A stretch of DNA of 64,000 nt. It comes from Clarkia xantiana subsp. parviflora. Lineage: Eukaryota > Streptophyta > Magnoliopsida > Myrtales > Onagraceae. Below are positions 10,401 through 22,553 of the stretch, in pieces (the stretch's first letter is position 1; every line of letters starts with the position of its first letter). Both the position numbers and the translations under genes were made by a program. The stretch spans positions 368,322-432,321 of the forward strand of contig JAPTYO010000004.1 in NCBI GenBank assembly GCA_036873135.1, written 5' to 3'. Below the pieces are notes generated by a model, which was given only the letters and a program-made list of their open reading frames with translations, had not been told where the DNA came from and did not search any database.

Positions 10401-12093
10401 ATTTTTCCTAATTTGGTGCTAAAAAAGAGATTTTTAACTAAAATGCAGGTGGGTTGGGATGAATCAACTGCAGGAGAAAGGCAACCGAGGGTTTCTCTAT
10501 GGGAGATCGAACCGTTGACAACTTTCCCGATGTATCCATCTCCGTTCCCGCTCAGGCTTAAACGACCATGGCCCCCCAGCCTCCCCCCTTTCCAAGGTTT
10601 TTTTATTTATTTTTTTGTTTTTGAAGTTGAGTGTTCATTAAACAAGTTTCTGAAGATTTCTTGCTGTGCACGTAAGGTGTCAAAGAAGGTGACTTGGGGA
10701 TGATGTCATCACCAATGATGTGGCTTCGGGGGGACCCGTCTGTTAACTTTCAAGGCATGGGGATGACGCCGTGGATGCAACCTCGGCTCGATGCTTCTTC
10801 CTCTTCCTCCATGTTTGGCTTGCAACCCGATATGTACCAAGCCATGGCTGCTGCTGCTTTACAACCAATGGAACCACCCAAACATCCCCCTATGCAACAG
10901 TTCCAAAACATGCCATCTTCCATGTTACAATCCCTACAGCCGCCACATCAGCAAGGCTCGGTTTCTTCCTTGCCCATGCAGCATCCGCCACATCAGCTAG
11001 GGTTTTCAGACTCCTCGAACCCCCTGCAGAGTCTACTCGGCTCGTTCCCTTCTCAAGACGACCCGTCCCATCTTTTCAGGACCGGGCCCACTTGGCCATC
11101 GAAGCGGCCTGCCATCGAGCAGAACACGGTGTCACTGCCTCCATTCCCGGACGGGAATGGGGACCCACCGAGCCATCTCTTGTTCGGGGTTAATATAGAT
11201 CATCATCATCATCCTTCATCTCTGATGATGCCAAACGAGGATCTTCCCGGGTTCGGGAATGTGGTTGGCAATGGTGACTCCACAACCCTACCGCCCTTCA
11301 CTTGTAATTACATGGACCCTAATTCCGGCTGCATAGACGACTCGGGTTTCTTGCAAAATGCAGAAGGCCTCGAGAACCCATCGGCCGGGAACTTCGTTAA
11401 GGTGGTACCTTCTATACCTCTAATTAGACATTTAACATCAAATTAGACACAGTTAGCTTTTTTTTTTACCGTGTTTACGATGATACCTTGCGAACCAGGT
11501 TTACAAGTCGGGGACCTTCGGGAGGTCACTAGACATAACGAAATTTAGCAGCTACAACGAACTGAGGAGCGAGCTAGCTCGAATGTTTGGGCTCGAAGGT
11601 TTGTTGGAGGATCCTCTGAGATCAGGCTGGCAGCTTGTATTTGTTGATCGGGAAAACGACGTGCTTCTCCTCGGCGATGGCCCGTGGCCGTAAGCTCTAT
11701 CACCCCTTCTTCAAAACTATTTTTACCGACCGATTATAATTTCGTCGGCAAATAATATATTTTACCGACAAAATAGGATTTTGTCGATAAGTTGACCGAC
11801 TTTTGCCGACGAAATTAATCTTTGTCGGCAATTTCGGAATTTCTAGTAATGGTTGCTAATTTTATCAACTCATTAGCTGAGTTCATTTTGGCAGTGAGTT
11901 TGTAAGTAGCGTTTGGTGCATCAAAATACTGTCGCCACAAGAGGTGAACCAGATGGACAAGAGCGGGCTCGAGCTACTCAACGGCTCGGTTTCGCGGCTC
12001 TCGAACGGAAGCTGCGACGACTTCACAGGGCGGCAGGATTCTTCTAGAAGCTTGAGCACTGGAATCCCTTCTGTAGGCTCCCTAGACTACTGA
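7446..12093 (+). CDS. ARF6: Auxin response factor, ARF6 type
   Basis: Transcription factor that binds TGTCTC-type auxin response elements in the nucleus. Coding exons: 7446-7491, 8452-8564, 8707-8805, 8893-8949, 9026-9181, 9267-9351, 9532-9622, 9778-9942, 10027-10149, 10236-10311, 10449-10596, 10677-11401, 11499-11689, 11895-12093 (2274 nt, 757 aa). The start [12 protein letters not shown] matches ARF6 N-termini. The B3 domain begins near residue 127 ([20 protein letters not shown]), followed by the ancillary domain ([20 protein letters not shown]). The middle region is residues 387-628. The C-terminal PB1 domain begins near 629 with the invariant Lys of VYKSG and an acidic [11 protein letters not shown] motif. 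The middle region is short and only mildly Gln-rich, and the protein is shorter than Arabidopsis ARF6 (about 935 aa). ARF6 is preferred to ARF8 because of N-terminal residues and because a remorin and CIPK23 lie nearby. Confidence 0.95.
11618..11638 (+). promoter_or_regulatory. miR167 target site in ARF exon 13
   Basis: GAGATCAGGCTGGCAGCTTG followed by T encodes RSGWQLV in the PB1 exon. It pairs with miR167 except for positions at the two ends and one central-flank mismatch. It is the same site sequence I recall for Arabidopsis ARF6 and ARF8. Cleavage at this site is the established way miR167 limits these two factors in flowers. Confidence 0.9.
11720..11860 (-). mobile_element. CACTA-like fragment in ARF intron 13
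   Basis: Repeated GCCGAC/GTCGGC motifs (TTTGTCGGCA, TTGCCGACG, TTACCGACA) end at TTTCTAGTAATG. The complement reads CATTACTAGAAATTCCG, close to the CACTACTAGAAA termini of plant CACTA elements and their derivatives. It lies inside the intron between the two PB1 exons. Short and degenerate. Confidence 0.4.
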
Positions 12094-13980
12094 GAAATAA
12101 TATGTACGTATATATGCATGTATACGTGTAGTGTAACCACGTCAGCGTAAGACTTGTTTGTTTTGGCTTTATTTTAGCCACGTGAGCTTAGTGATTTGGA
12201 GGTCTAGCAAATAGAACCATTATGGGTCCAGAAGACAGATATGCTCTCGTAGCTTTGCTATATATATGGCATGATAGAAGCATCTAACTATATATATTGC
12301 AGTGTTTTCCTAGTTAAGCGATGGTAACATATTTTGTTTTCTTTTTTTCACTAACGCTTATTATATGCTTTATAAATTTCTAAATATTCATAGTATTTTT
12401 CCACAAAATGTATGAAACCATAAAAATATACAAATTAATAAGGCATATGCTTTCAAATGCATCAAATCAATTTGTAAAGTATTAATTATGAATATTTTTT
12501 CATTTTTAGACTCGTGCAAAGTGTGATTTAATTCTATTTTTAATTAATAGATGAAATATTGAATCTTTGAATAATATATGTTTGCATTAGGTCAGTAAGA
12601 CTAAAGTGATGACTCTATAATAATTTTCAATCGTACCAGGTCAGTTTATAAAGAAAAAAGTGTTGGATATTAATATATTTTCGTTCAGTTCATAAAGAAT
12701 AAAGTGTTGGATACTAATATATTTTCGTTCACAAGCTCGGGCGGAATTTCAACTCAAATTTTTTAATTGAAAAAATAAAACGCTGAACCATTACGTTATA
12801 TATATATTATGAATTGTGAATACTAATTAGTAATTATATGCTAAAGTATTAAAACATATAATTTTTTTGGTGTAAAAGTAAAATATGCAAGTACGTGTAA
12901 GAGATATGCATGCATCGTGCATGCATGTGACGTGCCCCCTAGATGCATGCACTGCTTAATTGGGTTGGACCCATCGCTGTCGGGGAAGTCGACAAGCTTT
13001 GAAATCCAGAATTAATGCTATCTATATATCCAATATGGTGTGAATGTGATGTTGACAGTGACACCACCTCATTTCTTATCCTTTTGGCTTCATTTCATTC
13101 ACTCTCTACTATCATATTCATATCATAACCCGTGAAATGACAATTCAGTACAACTAAACTTAGAAACTAAAATATAATCCATTATAAATCATTATTAAGA
13201 AAAAAAAAAGTATAATATAATATAACTTTTGGGTAGAAAGACGTGTACACAATTTTTTTTTTATATATTTTTTACAAAATGCATTAAATTCACTATTTCG
13301 TACATAACCCCATTTTTAAATATTTTAATTACAACAATAAATCGACTACAATAAAAAGAAACATAAAGTACATCATCACAACAAATTAATAAAAAAAATT
13401 ACATATGTTCTTTTACTTTTATAATTTAAATAATTTTGTTATGCAAATACATGAGTTAACTTATTATTATAAGATACACATAAGGTAGATCAACAAAACA
13501 AAATGTTTAGGTCACATTCATAAGAATTCTCTAAATTCATCCCACACGCAAAAAATAAAAAATCGCACAACAAACTTCGATCTTGGGCCAAGTAGTTACA
13601 CAAAAGCCCAAATGCATACTCTTTTTCATATATAGGTCTTGGTTGTGGGGCTAAGTAGGCCCCAATTACTTTTCCATATAAGCCCAAATACTCTTGTCCT
13701 TTTGGGCCGAAAAGAAAACACTCTTTTGTCTACCAACGATTTTTTTTTTTTTTTTTTTTTTTGGGTTTTAGGGTTTAGGGGATTTTGGGTAATTTGTACA
13801 CTATAAAGGTTATCAAAGATCAAACTTAGTAAGCCATGAAATATGGTATATCCAGTTTAACTATTCATATCTTAACTAATGATATAGACTATAGAGTTCA
13901 AAATTCACCAAAGTTTGGGTATAAAAATATATTTATGATCAACACTTTATGGGACTACTCTCAGTGATAGTGGAGAAGTA
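12094..13980. other. ARF 3' flank and AT-rich intergenic DNA
   Basis: The first few hundred bases should be the ARF 3' untranslated region. The rest is AT-rich with no credible coding potential. A sequence of about 35 bp containing GTGTTGGATA..TAATATATTTTCGTTCA is repeated in tandem around 12660-12735. The palindrome ATGCATGCATCGTGCATGCAT lies near 12907. A T-tract plus two TTTAGGG-like units lie at 13740-13785. No gene seen. Confidence 0.5.
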
Positions 13981-13985
13981 CAAAT

Positions 13986-14232
13986 CAGTGTTTTGAAAAT
14001 CGAACCGGACCTTAAATCGACAAGGTGGCCTATTCCCGGTTCGGACCAGTCTAATCGGTTTCAGCAAAAATAAGTCCACCTCAATCTTTTGCAGAGCCGG
14101 TACCGATTTATTTGATCCAACCCGGTTTTCAGTCATCGAACAAGATTCACTGTCCATTTTGATCTATTGTTAGATCCGGACCGCCAGTGTGACCAGCTTA
14201 TGGTCCAACCCGGTCCGGTTTAATAAACATTG
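13986..14232. mobile_element. hAT-like MITE relic downstream of the remorin gene
   Basis: CAGTGTTTTGAAAATCGAACC on the left and the complement of GGTCCGGTTTAATAAACATTG on the right form related termini with CCGG/CGGTT-rich sub-terminal DNA. The segment lies 3' of the remorin stop, possibly in its untranslated region. No clear 8-bp duplication. It resembles the larger element at 21224-22021. Confidence 0.4.
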
Positions 14233-14429
14233 GCAAGATAGCCAGACCACAAAACAGCAATAACACATTGTCAATTTGCACAAATCACATTGAATACACA
14301 ACAATGGTCGCTCAGTAACTACAACATCGACGTAACTTGCAGTACAAGCAACGAAACAGTTTCTCATAATAACAGTAACTAACAAGCTTTCTTCTTTTGC
14401 TGTAACTAAATTATACTCTTGTACACTCT

Positions 14430-17373
14430 CTACACCCAACCGCAACACATGTAATGAGAGGAAGGCAGCTTCCCAGTTTGGCGAATATACTCGGTCTGAG
14501 CTGCTGTTCTTTCTGCTTCCCGGTTCTTCCGCGCTTCTGCTGCAGCCCTTTTCTCTTCCGATCTCTTCTTTGTCATCGTCATCTTCTTTAGAAGTTTTGC
14601 TTGTGCTAGAGCTCTCATTTTCTCTACTTGTGCCTACACCACCATCATTCAAGATTCATATAAAAAAATTAAATTTAAAAAAAAAAAATCAAGAAAACTT
14701 GCTGAAGAAGCAAGTATACCTCTATTCTGCGCATTTCAGCCTCTAATTTCATTTGCCGCTGACTTTCCCATGCCTGGATTTCAATCTCTTCGCGTTTATA
14801 TCTGTGATAACAAGTCGTGTTCTTGTCAGTTGCAACGAAAAAGACAATCTTTGACGATACAAAAATTGAAAAACATAGGAAAGACCTTGCAGTGTGCTTA
14901 GATTTTTCGACTTCTTCCCATGCAGCAGCGTGTTTTTCGTTCTCAGCCCGCTCGAGTTCTTCACATTTGCTCTTTGCAGCCTCCGCTTTGCTTGCCCAAG
15001 CAGCGATATTCATTTTCCCGAGCTTAACACCGAGGGCCACGATTTCACGCCTTGTCTTGAGCTTCAAGTCTTCCTCTGTCAGCTCCTTCTTGCTCAAACC
15101 ATTCGGCTCATCATCTAACGGTGTGGGTGAAGGGTCTTCTCTTCTCGGGGTGGAAGGGATTGAGGAGGCTGGGCTTCGGTGCGGGGTTGTGGACCCCACC
15201 GGGGTTCCGGTTCTGGACGGTTCTTGACTAGGGATCGGGGTCATCTCGGTTCCCATGTCCCTCATGCAAACCTCTCTCACTCTTGAAACACCTGCAGAAT
15301 TCAACTACATGAATTCAATGCCTCGGCTACAAAATAAGGTCGAATGTACATTTGGTTGAGTGTCTTAGCCACTAAAATTGAAAAGGGTCTCACCAAGTTT
15401 GAACATATAAAGCTTAAAAATCATTACTTTTTTCAGATCCAATGGCTCAAACACTAGACTTTATTTGCACTCTGCCTTATTTTTGTCAATTTCTTCCTAT
15501 CATCTAACTTTTCCAGCTATCAGCTGAGAACTAAATGCAATTTAGTATTGTTGGAAATGGCTGCACTTGATCAATGTATATTGTATTCTACATTTATGAC
15601 TAGAATTTTACAATTACTGCAAACTTTTAGCCCAACAGCAACATTACAGTCATAGATGCACAGCACATCGATCAGATGCAACGTATCCAACAATTGGTAT
15701 CATAGCTTACAACCAGAAACTGGGTAAAATAAGACCTAGTGCATGTAAAGTTGAGTTTTTTTGAGCCATTGGGTTTGAAAAAGTAACAATTTTTAGTTGC
15801 CTTGTTCAATCTAAAATACTCGAGTTATTGATATGATGAACTTATCACTTTCACCTAACAATATTAAATGTAAAGGCTGAAGAGTTCATCATACCAATAT
15901 CATACTTACCAAGCAGCTTATAATGAATCCTCTATGCATAAAATCAAAATCGAACACAAGACCAAAGCACGATCCATACCTGCTAAATCATCTGCAATAG
16001 CAAGTTCTTTCAAGTCCCTAGTCTGAGGATGAGACCTACCACAACCCTGAACTGAACTCACAAATCCCACCTGTGGAAAAGGCTGGGACAACTCCACCCG
16101 CTTCGGGTCAACTAGCCCTCGGTTGAAAGCTAACTTGTTACTATTACATTCATAACTGTAATTTGCATATTCTGGAGCAACCTTAACTGCATTTGCCACA
16201 GGCAACCGGTTTGTCTGGTTCTGCAATGCATTTTTCTTGGGATATTGGTTGTTTTTGCTCATGATCCATTTCTCAGCATCGTTCCACTTCGACGGAATGG
16301 ACCGGGACTGCGAAAGTGATGATCTATTATGGCCACCTCTATCGACCTTGTGAAACTCGAAGCTAGATGTGCTATCATAGTCTAAATTCTCATCCTCCAT
16401 TATTCTCAGGGGATAGATTGTGCTTGAATTGCTTGTATCTACCTTAGCAGAATGTTGAATCTTTCGCCCGGAATTTTGTTCCTTTGTTTGGTTGGGGATA
16501 TGGTCAATTTGGTTGGGATTTTTTACGGGTTTAGCTTCTTCGATGGCGGTAGATACTGCAATCAAGGCAACTTCAAGTCAATTTGATGTATTGATTCAAT
16601 AATCAATGAAAGAACCCAGAATCTGCATGAAGCTAAGTATCCCCTTTTCTAAATTTTCCATATTTGAGTGAAAAAATTGAAACTTTTTTTTACCTTCCCG
16701 GGTAAAAAGTGATTGAGAGTACCTTCAACAGTTACTCGTAAGGGGAAAGATTCCATTTTTAATTTTTCACACTATGTTCCAAAGTAAGTTACGCAATTGC
16801 AGCGCTGCTCAAAAGTAACCATTTGAAGCTGTGAAGGTAATTACAAGATTTGATACATAAATTTAATCATCTAATCCAAAGTGAATAAACAACCAACATA
16901 ATTATCACAATAAATTAAACCACCAAAAAATTCAATGACAAGATCATGGATAGTAAAAAAAAAAATTGGTCGGCTCTCAATAATCAAAAGGAAGAGTGGA
17001 AAAAAGTAATTTTTTTTTTTAAAAAAAATTTACCTTCATCTTCAAATTCTGAAGCTAATAAGCTGTTCTTGACAAAATCGGAGTCATCAATCTTGGAAGG
17101 AGAAGTTCTTGCAGAGTTACTGTTGGACCCATCTTTCTTCCTTTGATTGTTGCACCCAATCAGCCTCATCCTCAATTTACTCGGTGAAATTATACCAGTC
17201 TGCAATAAATTTACCATCAAGAACCAAACAGGAGAAGAAAAAAAAAGCAAATTTACTAGACTGCAGTAATTTTTCTGGGATTTCAAGAATATTCATTGCA
17301 AGAATAAAGCGAAAACCCAGAAATGGGGATATGTTATACTGACCTGAAATTTGTGTATCCTCTCGTACTCCAT
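14430..17373 (-). CDS. Remorin family protein
   Basis: Plant-specific protein of plasma-membrane nanodomains, where remorins scaffold signalling and cell-to-cell transport. Minus-strand exons: 17344-17373, 17034-17199, 15980-16555, 14886-15291, 14720-14801, 14430-14633 (1464 nt, 487 aa). It begins MEYERIHKFQ followed by TGIISPSKLRMRLIG, like the long-N-terminus remorins. Residues of about 66-300 are polar and presumably disordered; a Pro/Ser/Thr-rich stretch (SRTGTPVGSTTPHRSPASS) precedes the conserved domain. The Remorin_C coiled-coil runs from about residue 350 (AWASKAEAAKSKCEEL) to the end (EYIRQTGKLPSS). The C-terminus HYMCCGWV has two adjacent Cys, a plausible S-acylated membrane anchor. 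It is convergent with ARF6, as in Arabidopsis At1g30320/At1g30330. Confidence 0.93.
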
Positions 17374-17399
17374 TGGATCTTTGTTTCTCTATAGAAAGG

Positions 17400-18632
17400 T
17401 GAAGTTGCTGCAACAATGGGGGAGAAGAGGAGGTTCTCTTATTTTCTCTCGGTCAGCACAAAACAAAGGATTTTATATATTCAAAGACAAACACCTCAAC
17501 TGGGAAAGAGTAGACTGGCTTTATATTCTTCTTTTCAGTGGAAAAATGTTTAAAATAATGTAAACTGTAATTATATATTTATTCTGCACCATAACTCTTT
17601 CTTATAAAAAAAATAGTGTTAATAAAAACATTCATACTCGAATTTTGACCTATTTACAAATTGTTATTATCTGAATTTTATTTTTTATTATTTTTCTTTT
17701 AAAAGAATTGACTACCCATTTTTTTAATTTCAGAATAAATTGTTACATTTGTTTCAATTCGCGTCGAATTAGATAAAAAATGTGCATGTTTCGACACGTG
17801 GGGTCTTTTGACGTGTATCCAGTATTGATTCAAATATAAATTAAAGGTATTATAAAGAAACATTCAATTTGATACTCAATTGAAATGCAATATTTGAATC
17901 AGGCGGAAGTCTAATTAAATATTAAAATAAAAATATTTCACTACAATATTTTCAATTTGTAAACCGGTCAATAATTTGATTATTAACACTATCAAATAAC
18001 CTGATTTTGATTCAAACTATTGTCATGTAAAATGCCAATCATTATAAGTAGGGACCAGTTGGAAAATTATTATTACTACTAATGTTTTGGTTGGGCAGAA
18101 TTAATGTTGCATCCGTCTAACATGTTATTGTTCTTCTTGTTGGTCTAATTAAGAAATTGCCACGTCAAAAAAATGGACGACTTTTCATCATTTAAAAAAA
18201 AAAAAAAAAGTCGTGTGGAAATGTAAATATTTGACTCATTGTTTGTCCAATACTTTCCTTCCAATCGTCCCCACCACCAACACCTCAAATCATGTATTAA
18301 CAATTCGCTATATTACTCTTTGTTACATATTTAAATTAAATCCCGCTGATATTATTAAAATAAAAATATATTATAATTAATACTTTCGAAAATTATGAAT
18401 TGACTCGGTGTGTGTGAGTATGCATTAATTTAAATATAACATAAACATATTATTTCTGACCACCCACGAAAAAATCACCTCTCCATGGTCGGGTGTCCCA
18501 TTTATTTTTATATATAAGGAAAATTCTAATCATTATAAGTGATTTTTGTGGCAAAAGAATATTTTATAATATTTTTATTTGAAAATTAAATTTATTTACA
18601 TTTGCTATTAATTTGTTTTGGCCAATACATTA
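17400..18632. other. Remorin upstream region and AT-rich spacer
   Basis: The first few hundred bases (17374-17560) hold the presumed remorin 5' leader and promoter, with a TTATATATTC-like TATA candidate near 17472. The rest is AT-rich, contains an A-tract at 18190-18205, and shows no gene or well-bounded repeat. Confidence 0.4.
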
Positions 18633-19049
18633 GAGCATCCACAATGGTTTTACATAAACTATATTCTTTAAAGTTGTCACGTAGACATTTATGTACACTT
18701 TAAGTAATACATAAATTTAAGACACACGTAAAAAATATTTTCTCTGCAATCGTATTACTTAAACATATTTCTTAAATATATTTTATTATTAAATTTTCCA
18801 ACAACCACCAATAAGATATTAACATTAATTATAAAATAAATTAATTTATAATAAAAAATTAGTTACGTAATACATAGTGCATTACTTAAATTTAAGAAAT
18901 GCTTTATGTAAAAACATAAATTTACGTGTGGGTCCCATCTTTAAGGAATGCTATGTAAAACCACTGTAGATAGTTTTTATTATTTTACTTAAATAAACAT
19001 GTAGGACCCACGTTTACGTATTCTTTACGTAATACCACTGTGGATGCTC
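18633..19049. mobile_element. Tourist-like MITE, copy 1 (417 bp)
   Basis: Terminal inverted repeats GAGCATCCACAATGG and CCACTGTGGATGCTC, flanked by TTA on both sides (18630-18632 and 19050-19052). A 3-bp TWA duplication with this size fits PIF/Harbinger-derived Tourist elements. Sub-terminal motifs are also inverted (GGTTTTACATAAA and TTTACGTAA). It is non-coding and nearly identical throughout to the copy at 42955-43369. Confidence 0.9.
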
Positions 19050-19780
19050 TTAGCTATTAATTAAACAGATATTATATTTATAAAAAAATGCTGAGCGGTA
19101 GTTGCTTCGTAATTATATTTGACAGTTTTAGTTGGATAACAACTGAGCATTTTATTTTAAAATTTATAGCTATGTAAATTTTTTATTTTATAGTTATCTA
19201 ATTAGAGGAAAATATATTTGTTTATACGTAGTTACGCAACACGGCAACACCTTTACGATCAGTCAATCAAAGTCAGAGAGTAGTTAGAAATTTAAATACC
19301 CAAACATTCATGATTTGCTTCGCTTGAGAGTTTACCTAGGGCAGAGTCTTGATTTGACTTCCCGTAAAAGTACATATTACAAAAATAATAAAAATCGCAG
19401 AATCAGGGCATAAATAAATCATTATAAAAAATGGCATAACTAAATAATTATTTAAAAAAACATATTATTTAAAATTTATTTATTTAACTGGATTATTACG
19501 GTCATAACTTAAACCTATTATTAATAGTTATAAATATTACTTAAAAATAAAAACAAAAACTTGATATGTAAAATATACAGGAACGAAGTTATGAATTTTA
19601 TTTAGATGCAAGAATTGAATTAGAGACAAACAATTTATAGAAATTATTTGTAGCAACAAATGTAAGGTCTTAAATGGTTAAATTAAGAAAAATTATAATT
19701 TTAAGAGTTAAAATTACGCATCACAAAAATTGATAAACAATTTCCCTTACCACACAACATTTGGTATTGATTACTAGTGT
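19050..19780. other. AT-rich intergenic DNA
   Basis: No coding region, RNA gene or bounded element could be supported here. Confidence 0.4.
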
Positions 19781-19784
19781 TTTT

Positions 19785-19925
19785 GACCAAATTGACAACC
19801 AAACACAAATATAGGCTAGAAAAAAAAATTATTGATAAATTTAGGCCTGGCCGGGTTCCCCCAACCCGGCCAAAGAAAAAAAAAAAAATTAATGCTTGGC
19901 CGGGTCCCCAGAACCCGGCCAACTG
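19785..19925. mobile_element. Fold-back element relic with GGCCGGGTT repeats
   Basis: Two small palindromes, GGCCGGGTTCCCCCAACCCGGCC and GGCCGGGTCCCCAGAACCCGGCC, lie about 45 bp apart beside the motif ACAACCAAACACAAATATAGG. The same combination builds the larger inverted-repeat element at 45.59-46.25 kb, so this is a partial copy of that family. Confidence 0.5.
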
Positions 19926-19989
19926 TTTATCTTTTTTTTAAAGTCAAATTCAAAAAAAAAAAAAATTAACCCATTATTTATTTCTCTAT

Positions 19990-21223
19990 ATATACAACCT
20001 TAACTATCTAACTCATGACCAATACGCGTAATCAAGACTCATGGACCAATACGGGCGGAACCGATTAGAGTTCGAAGATTTTTTTACCGTGAATAGTGTT
20101 TTTCGGGCGGACGTTCGGATTTTGGCACGTGAATAGTGTTTTTCGATCGAAAACGAGTTTCCGGTTCAAAGTCACAGCGCTGTGAAATACGCTCCTTTTT
20201 GGCCAAATTCCATCATCTGAGGCCTCAAAATCGCGTTTTATAACGGTTAGGGGTGTGTAAAGGTAATATAAAAAATCATCGATTGGTGTTATATATATGA
20301 CTTGGACAATTCAAACGTTATAAACTAGTTCTAGGTGTGATGTTATTAGATAGCTTAAATTAAATTATCCAAAATTAACATTAAATCTACACACAAAAGG
20401 GATTTTAGAAAAGGAATTCCGCTAATCACGGCATCATTTCAGTCGCTCGATTATAGACATTCCCTAGCTACAACTAACTGTTATAGTCTCCACTCATATC
20501 AGGTTAGTTGGTAAGATGTAAAGTACTAATTATAAATATTTTTTAATTCATATTTCAATATGTCACGGTCCACGGGTACTTGTCTCGATTTTGCACTACT
20601 GACCCGCATCCCGTGGAATATATGATGGATGCATGTCTACTTTCCGATTGGGCGGTTCGGATTTGGAGTCGCAGGGCCCGTGAACCTGCGCCGTCCATTA
20701 TATATATTATGTATATTTTAATTAATAATAAGACTAATTTAATATATACTCAAAACACTAAGAACTAAAATATAAATGAAATTTACTAAATTCTATCGTG
20801 TTAGATCTTAGTTTAGATGCGAAGTTCCAATGGTGAACAAAAATTATAAGTGGATATTTAAATGTTTGTTTGTTAGTTTTTTTTTTTTTTTTGGATTTAA
20901 TGTGTTTCGTAATGGATTTGTAATTTGTGATTGATTTGATATGTTTGGTGTTTGTATTTAGATTTGAGTTGGATTTGTGATTTGAGTTTGAATATGTATA
21001 AGACGAGTGCGGATTTAATAAGCGATCTCCGGGCAAGCCTGAGGTTGGCGAAACCCACTATGTCAGGATTCAGATTTCCTGCCTCACTCTTCCTGCCCCA
21101 GATCGTGACTCACCGTTAAGATTTTGATACGTGTCCTTAGATTTAATATTTTCCTCATAGGGTTTTGGAAATAATCATAGAATTAATTACATTTAGAACA
21201 CGTGTCAAGATCTTAATAATGAG
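19990..21223. other. Intergenic DNA with an unclassified repeat
   Basis: GTGAATAGTGTTTTTCG occurs twice (near 20090 and 20130) beside CGATCGAAAACGAGTTTCCGG, and CCAATACG occurs twice near 20020-20055, suggesting an old LTR or other repeat. Further right is AT-rich DNA with a T-tract at 20878-20892. No gene seen. Confidence 0.35.
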
Positions 21224-22021
21224 CAGTGTTATCAGAACCGGATCGGTCATCCAACCGGCAAGGTGACCGATTCCCGGTTCACCCGGTTCGAACCCGGTCT
21301 GGCCGGATATCACATCAAACACTTGAAGCTTCTTCAAAGTTCCGGAACTCTATTTATCTTTACAGGGAAAGGCTAACCCACCCTTATGTTTTCCTTCATA
21401 TTCATCTTCCTCAAGCCGAAGCACTGCAATCTATCTATATCATCTTCTTTTTATCTCTTCTTGTCCTGATTATAAGGTATTCATGTCTCTGTCTCGATTT
21501 ATGTGCGAGTTTTGGGTTCTCTTTGCGGAGTTAATTAATCTCGTTCGTGAGGTATTGCTGGTAAGATCGACATAGATTGTAGCGTTTCTGAAGGTTCTGA
21601 TACTCTAGCGCTAGGCAAGCATGTTCAAACTTGTCCTCGTCGTTCGCGGATGTGGAGTTGTTGCTGCAAATGTTTGACTTCTGGTGTTCGTCGCTAGATG
21701 GAGCGGCCTTCTCTTGGGCCGATTCCTGCGAGCTCTGCCGGCGTGGAGAAGAACCAGGCGATGATTTTCTCGGTGAACTTGACGGTGATGAATGTTTTTT
21801 GTAGCAGGCGGTGTTTTCGTGGCTTGGGGAAGGGTTTTAAATTTCAATTGATTTTTTTATGTTGGTATTGAACCGATAGACCGGAGGACCAGCCGGTTCG
21901 CAATAAAACCAGTTATCGAACCGGGTTCACTTACATTCTCCGGATGGACTCAAATCGGACCCTGAAGGTACCGGTTCCGGTTCAAACCAGTCGGACCGCC
22001 GATCCGGTCCGGTTCACACTG
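21224..22021. mobile_element. hAT-like non-autonomous element with unrelated filler DNA
   Basis: Termini CAGTGTTATCAGAACCGG and the complement of CCGGTTCACACTG share CCGGTTC-rich sub-terminal DNA. Candidate 8-bp duplications ATAATGAG (21216-21223) and ATAATAGG (22022-22029) match at six of eight positions. The inside, 21320-21840, is less AT-rich and differs from the arms, with short exon-like open stretches in both strands. It may be captured host DNA, but I recognise no protein in it. Confidence 0.5.
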
Positions 22022-22154
22022 ATAATAGGCACGATCTGAGACAAAAAGAGTGGGATGAGATTTATATCCACCATGCCACGCCACATTGACACTCATAGAT
22101 TTAAACTTATAATTTCTAATTGCGGAACGAAGGGACAAACCAAACCACTATACT

Positions 22155-22545
22155 TAGGGATGGGCACCGAATCGATCCGGCGCGGATCGGTTCCGAACTG
22201 GATCGGAACTGATTAAAACAATCTGAGGCAGACTTAATTTGAAATTAACACTTATATGGATTGGTTATGGACCGGTTCCGAACCGGCTCTAGCCTGAAAC
22301 TGTAAAAACAGTCTGGTTCGGTCTAGAACCGGTCCAACCCGTTTTCAAATACAAAGTTACACTAATTAAAAAAAAAATCAATCCAAAACTAAACCGGTTC
22401 ATGTCAAAACCGGTCCAAAAAAAACATATCCAGTAAAAAATCAATTTTTTTAAAAATATACTACTGATTTTTAGTCCGATTCTTCCCTTACAAAACTGAT
22501 CTGTTTGGAACTAATTCCGAATTGGCCTATTTTTCCCCATGCCTA
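22155..22545. mobile_element. hAT-like non-autonomous element (391 bp)
   Basis: Begins TAGGGATGGGCACCGA and ends CCCATGCCTA, with CCGGTTCCGAACCGG-type repeats inside. Flanked by ACTATACT (22147-22154) and ATTATACT (22546-22553), an 8-bp duplication with one difference. No coding capacity. Confidence 0.6.
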
Positions 22546-22553
22546 ATTATACT

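Noticed and set aside
13760..13785. Interstitial telomere repeat
   Set aside because: Only two imperfect TTTAGGG units; too few to mean anything.
14675..15304. Long minus-strand open frame as a single exon
   Set aside because: It reads through the intron between 14801 and 14886. Spliced, the frame continues as a normal remorin domain.
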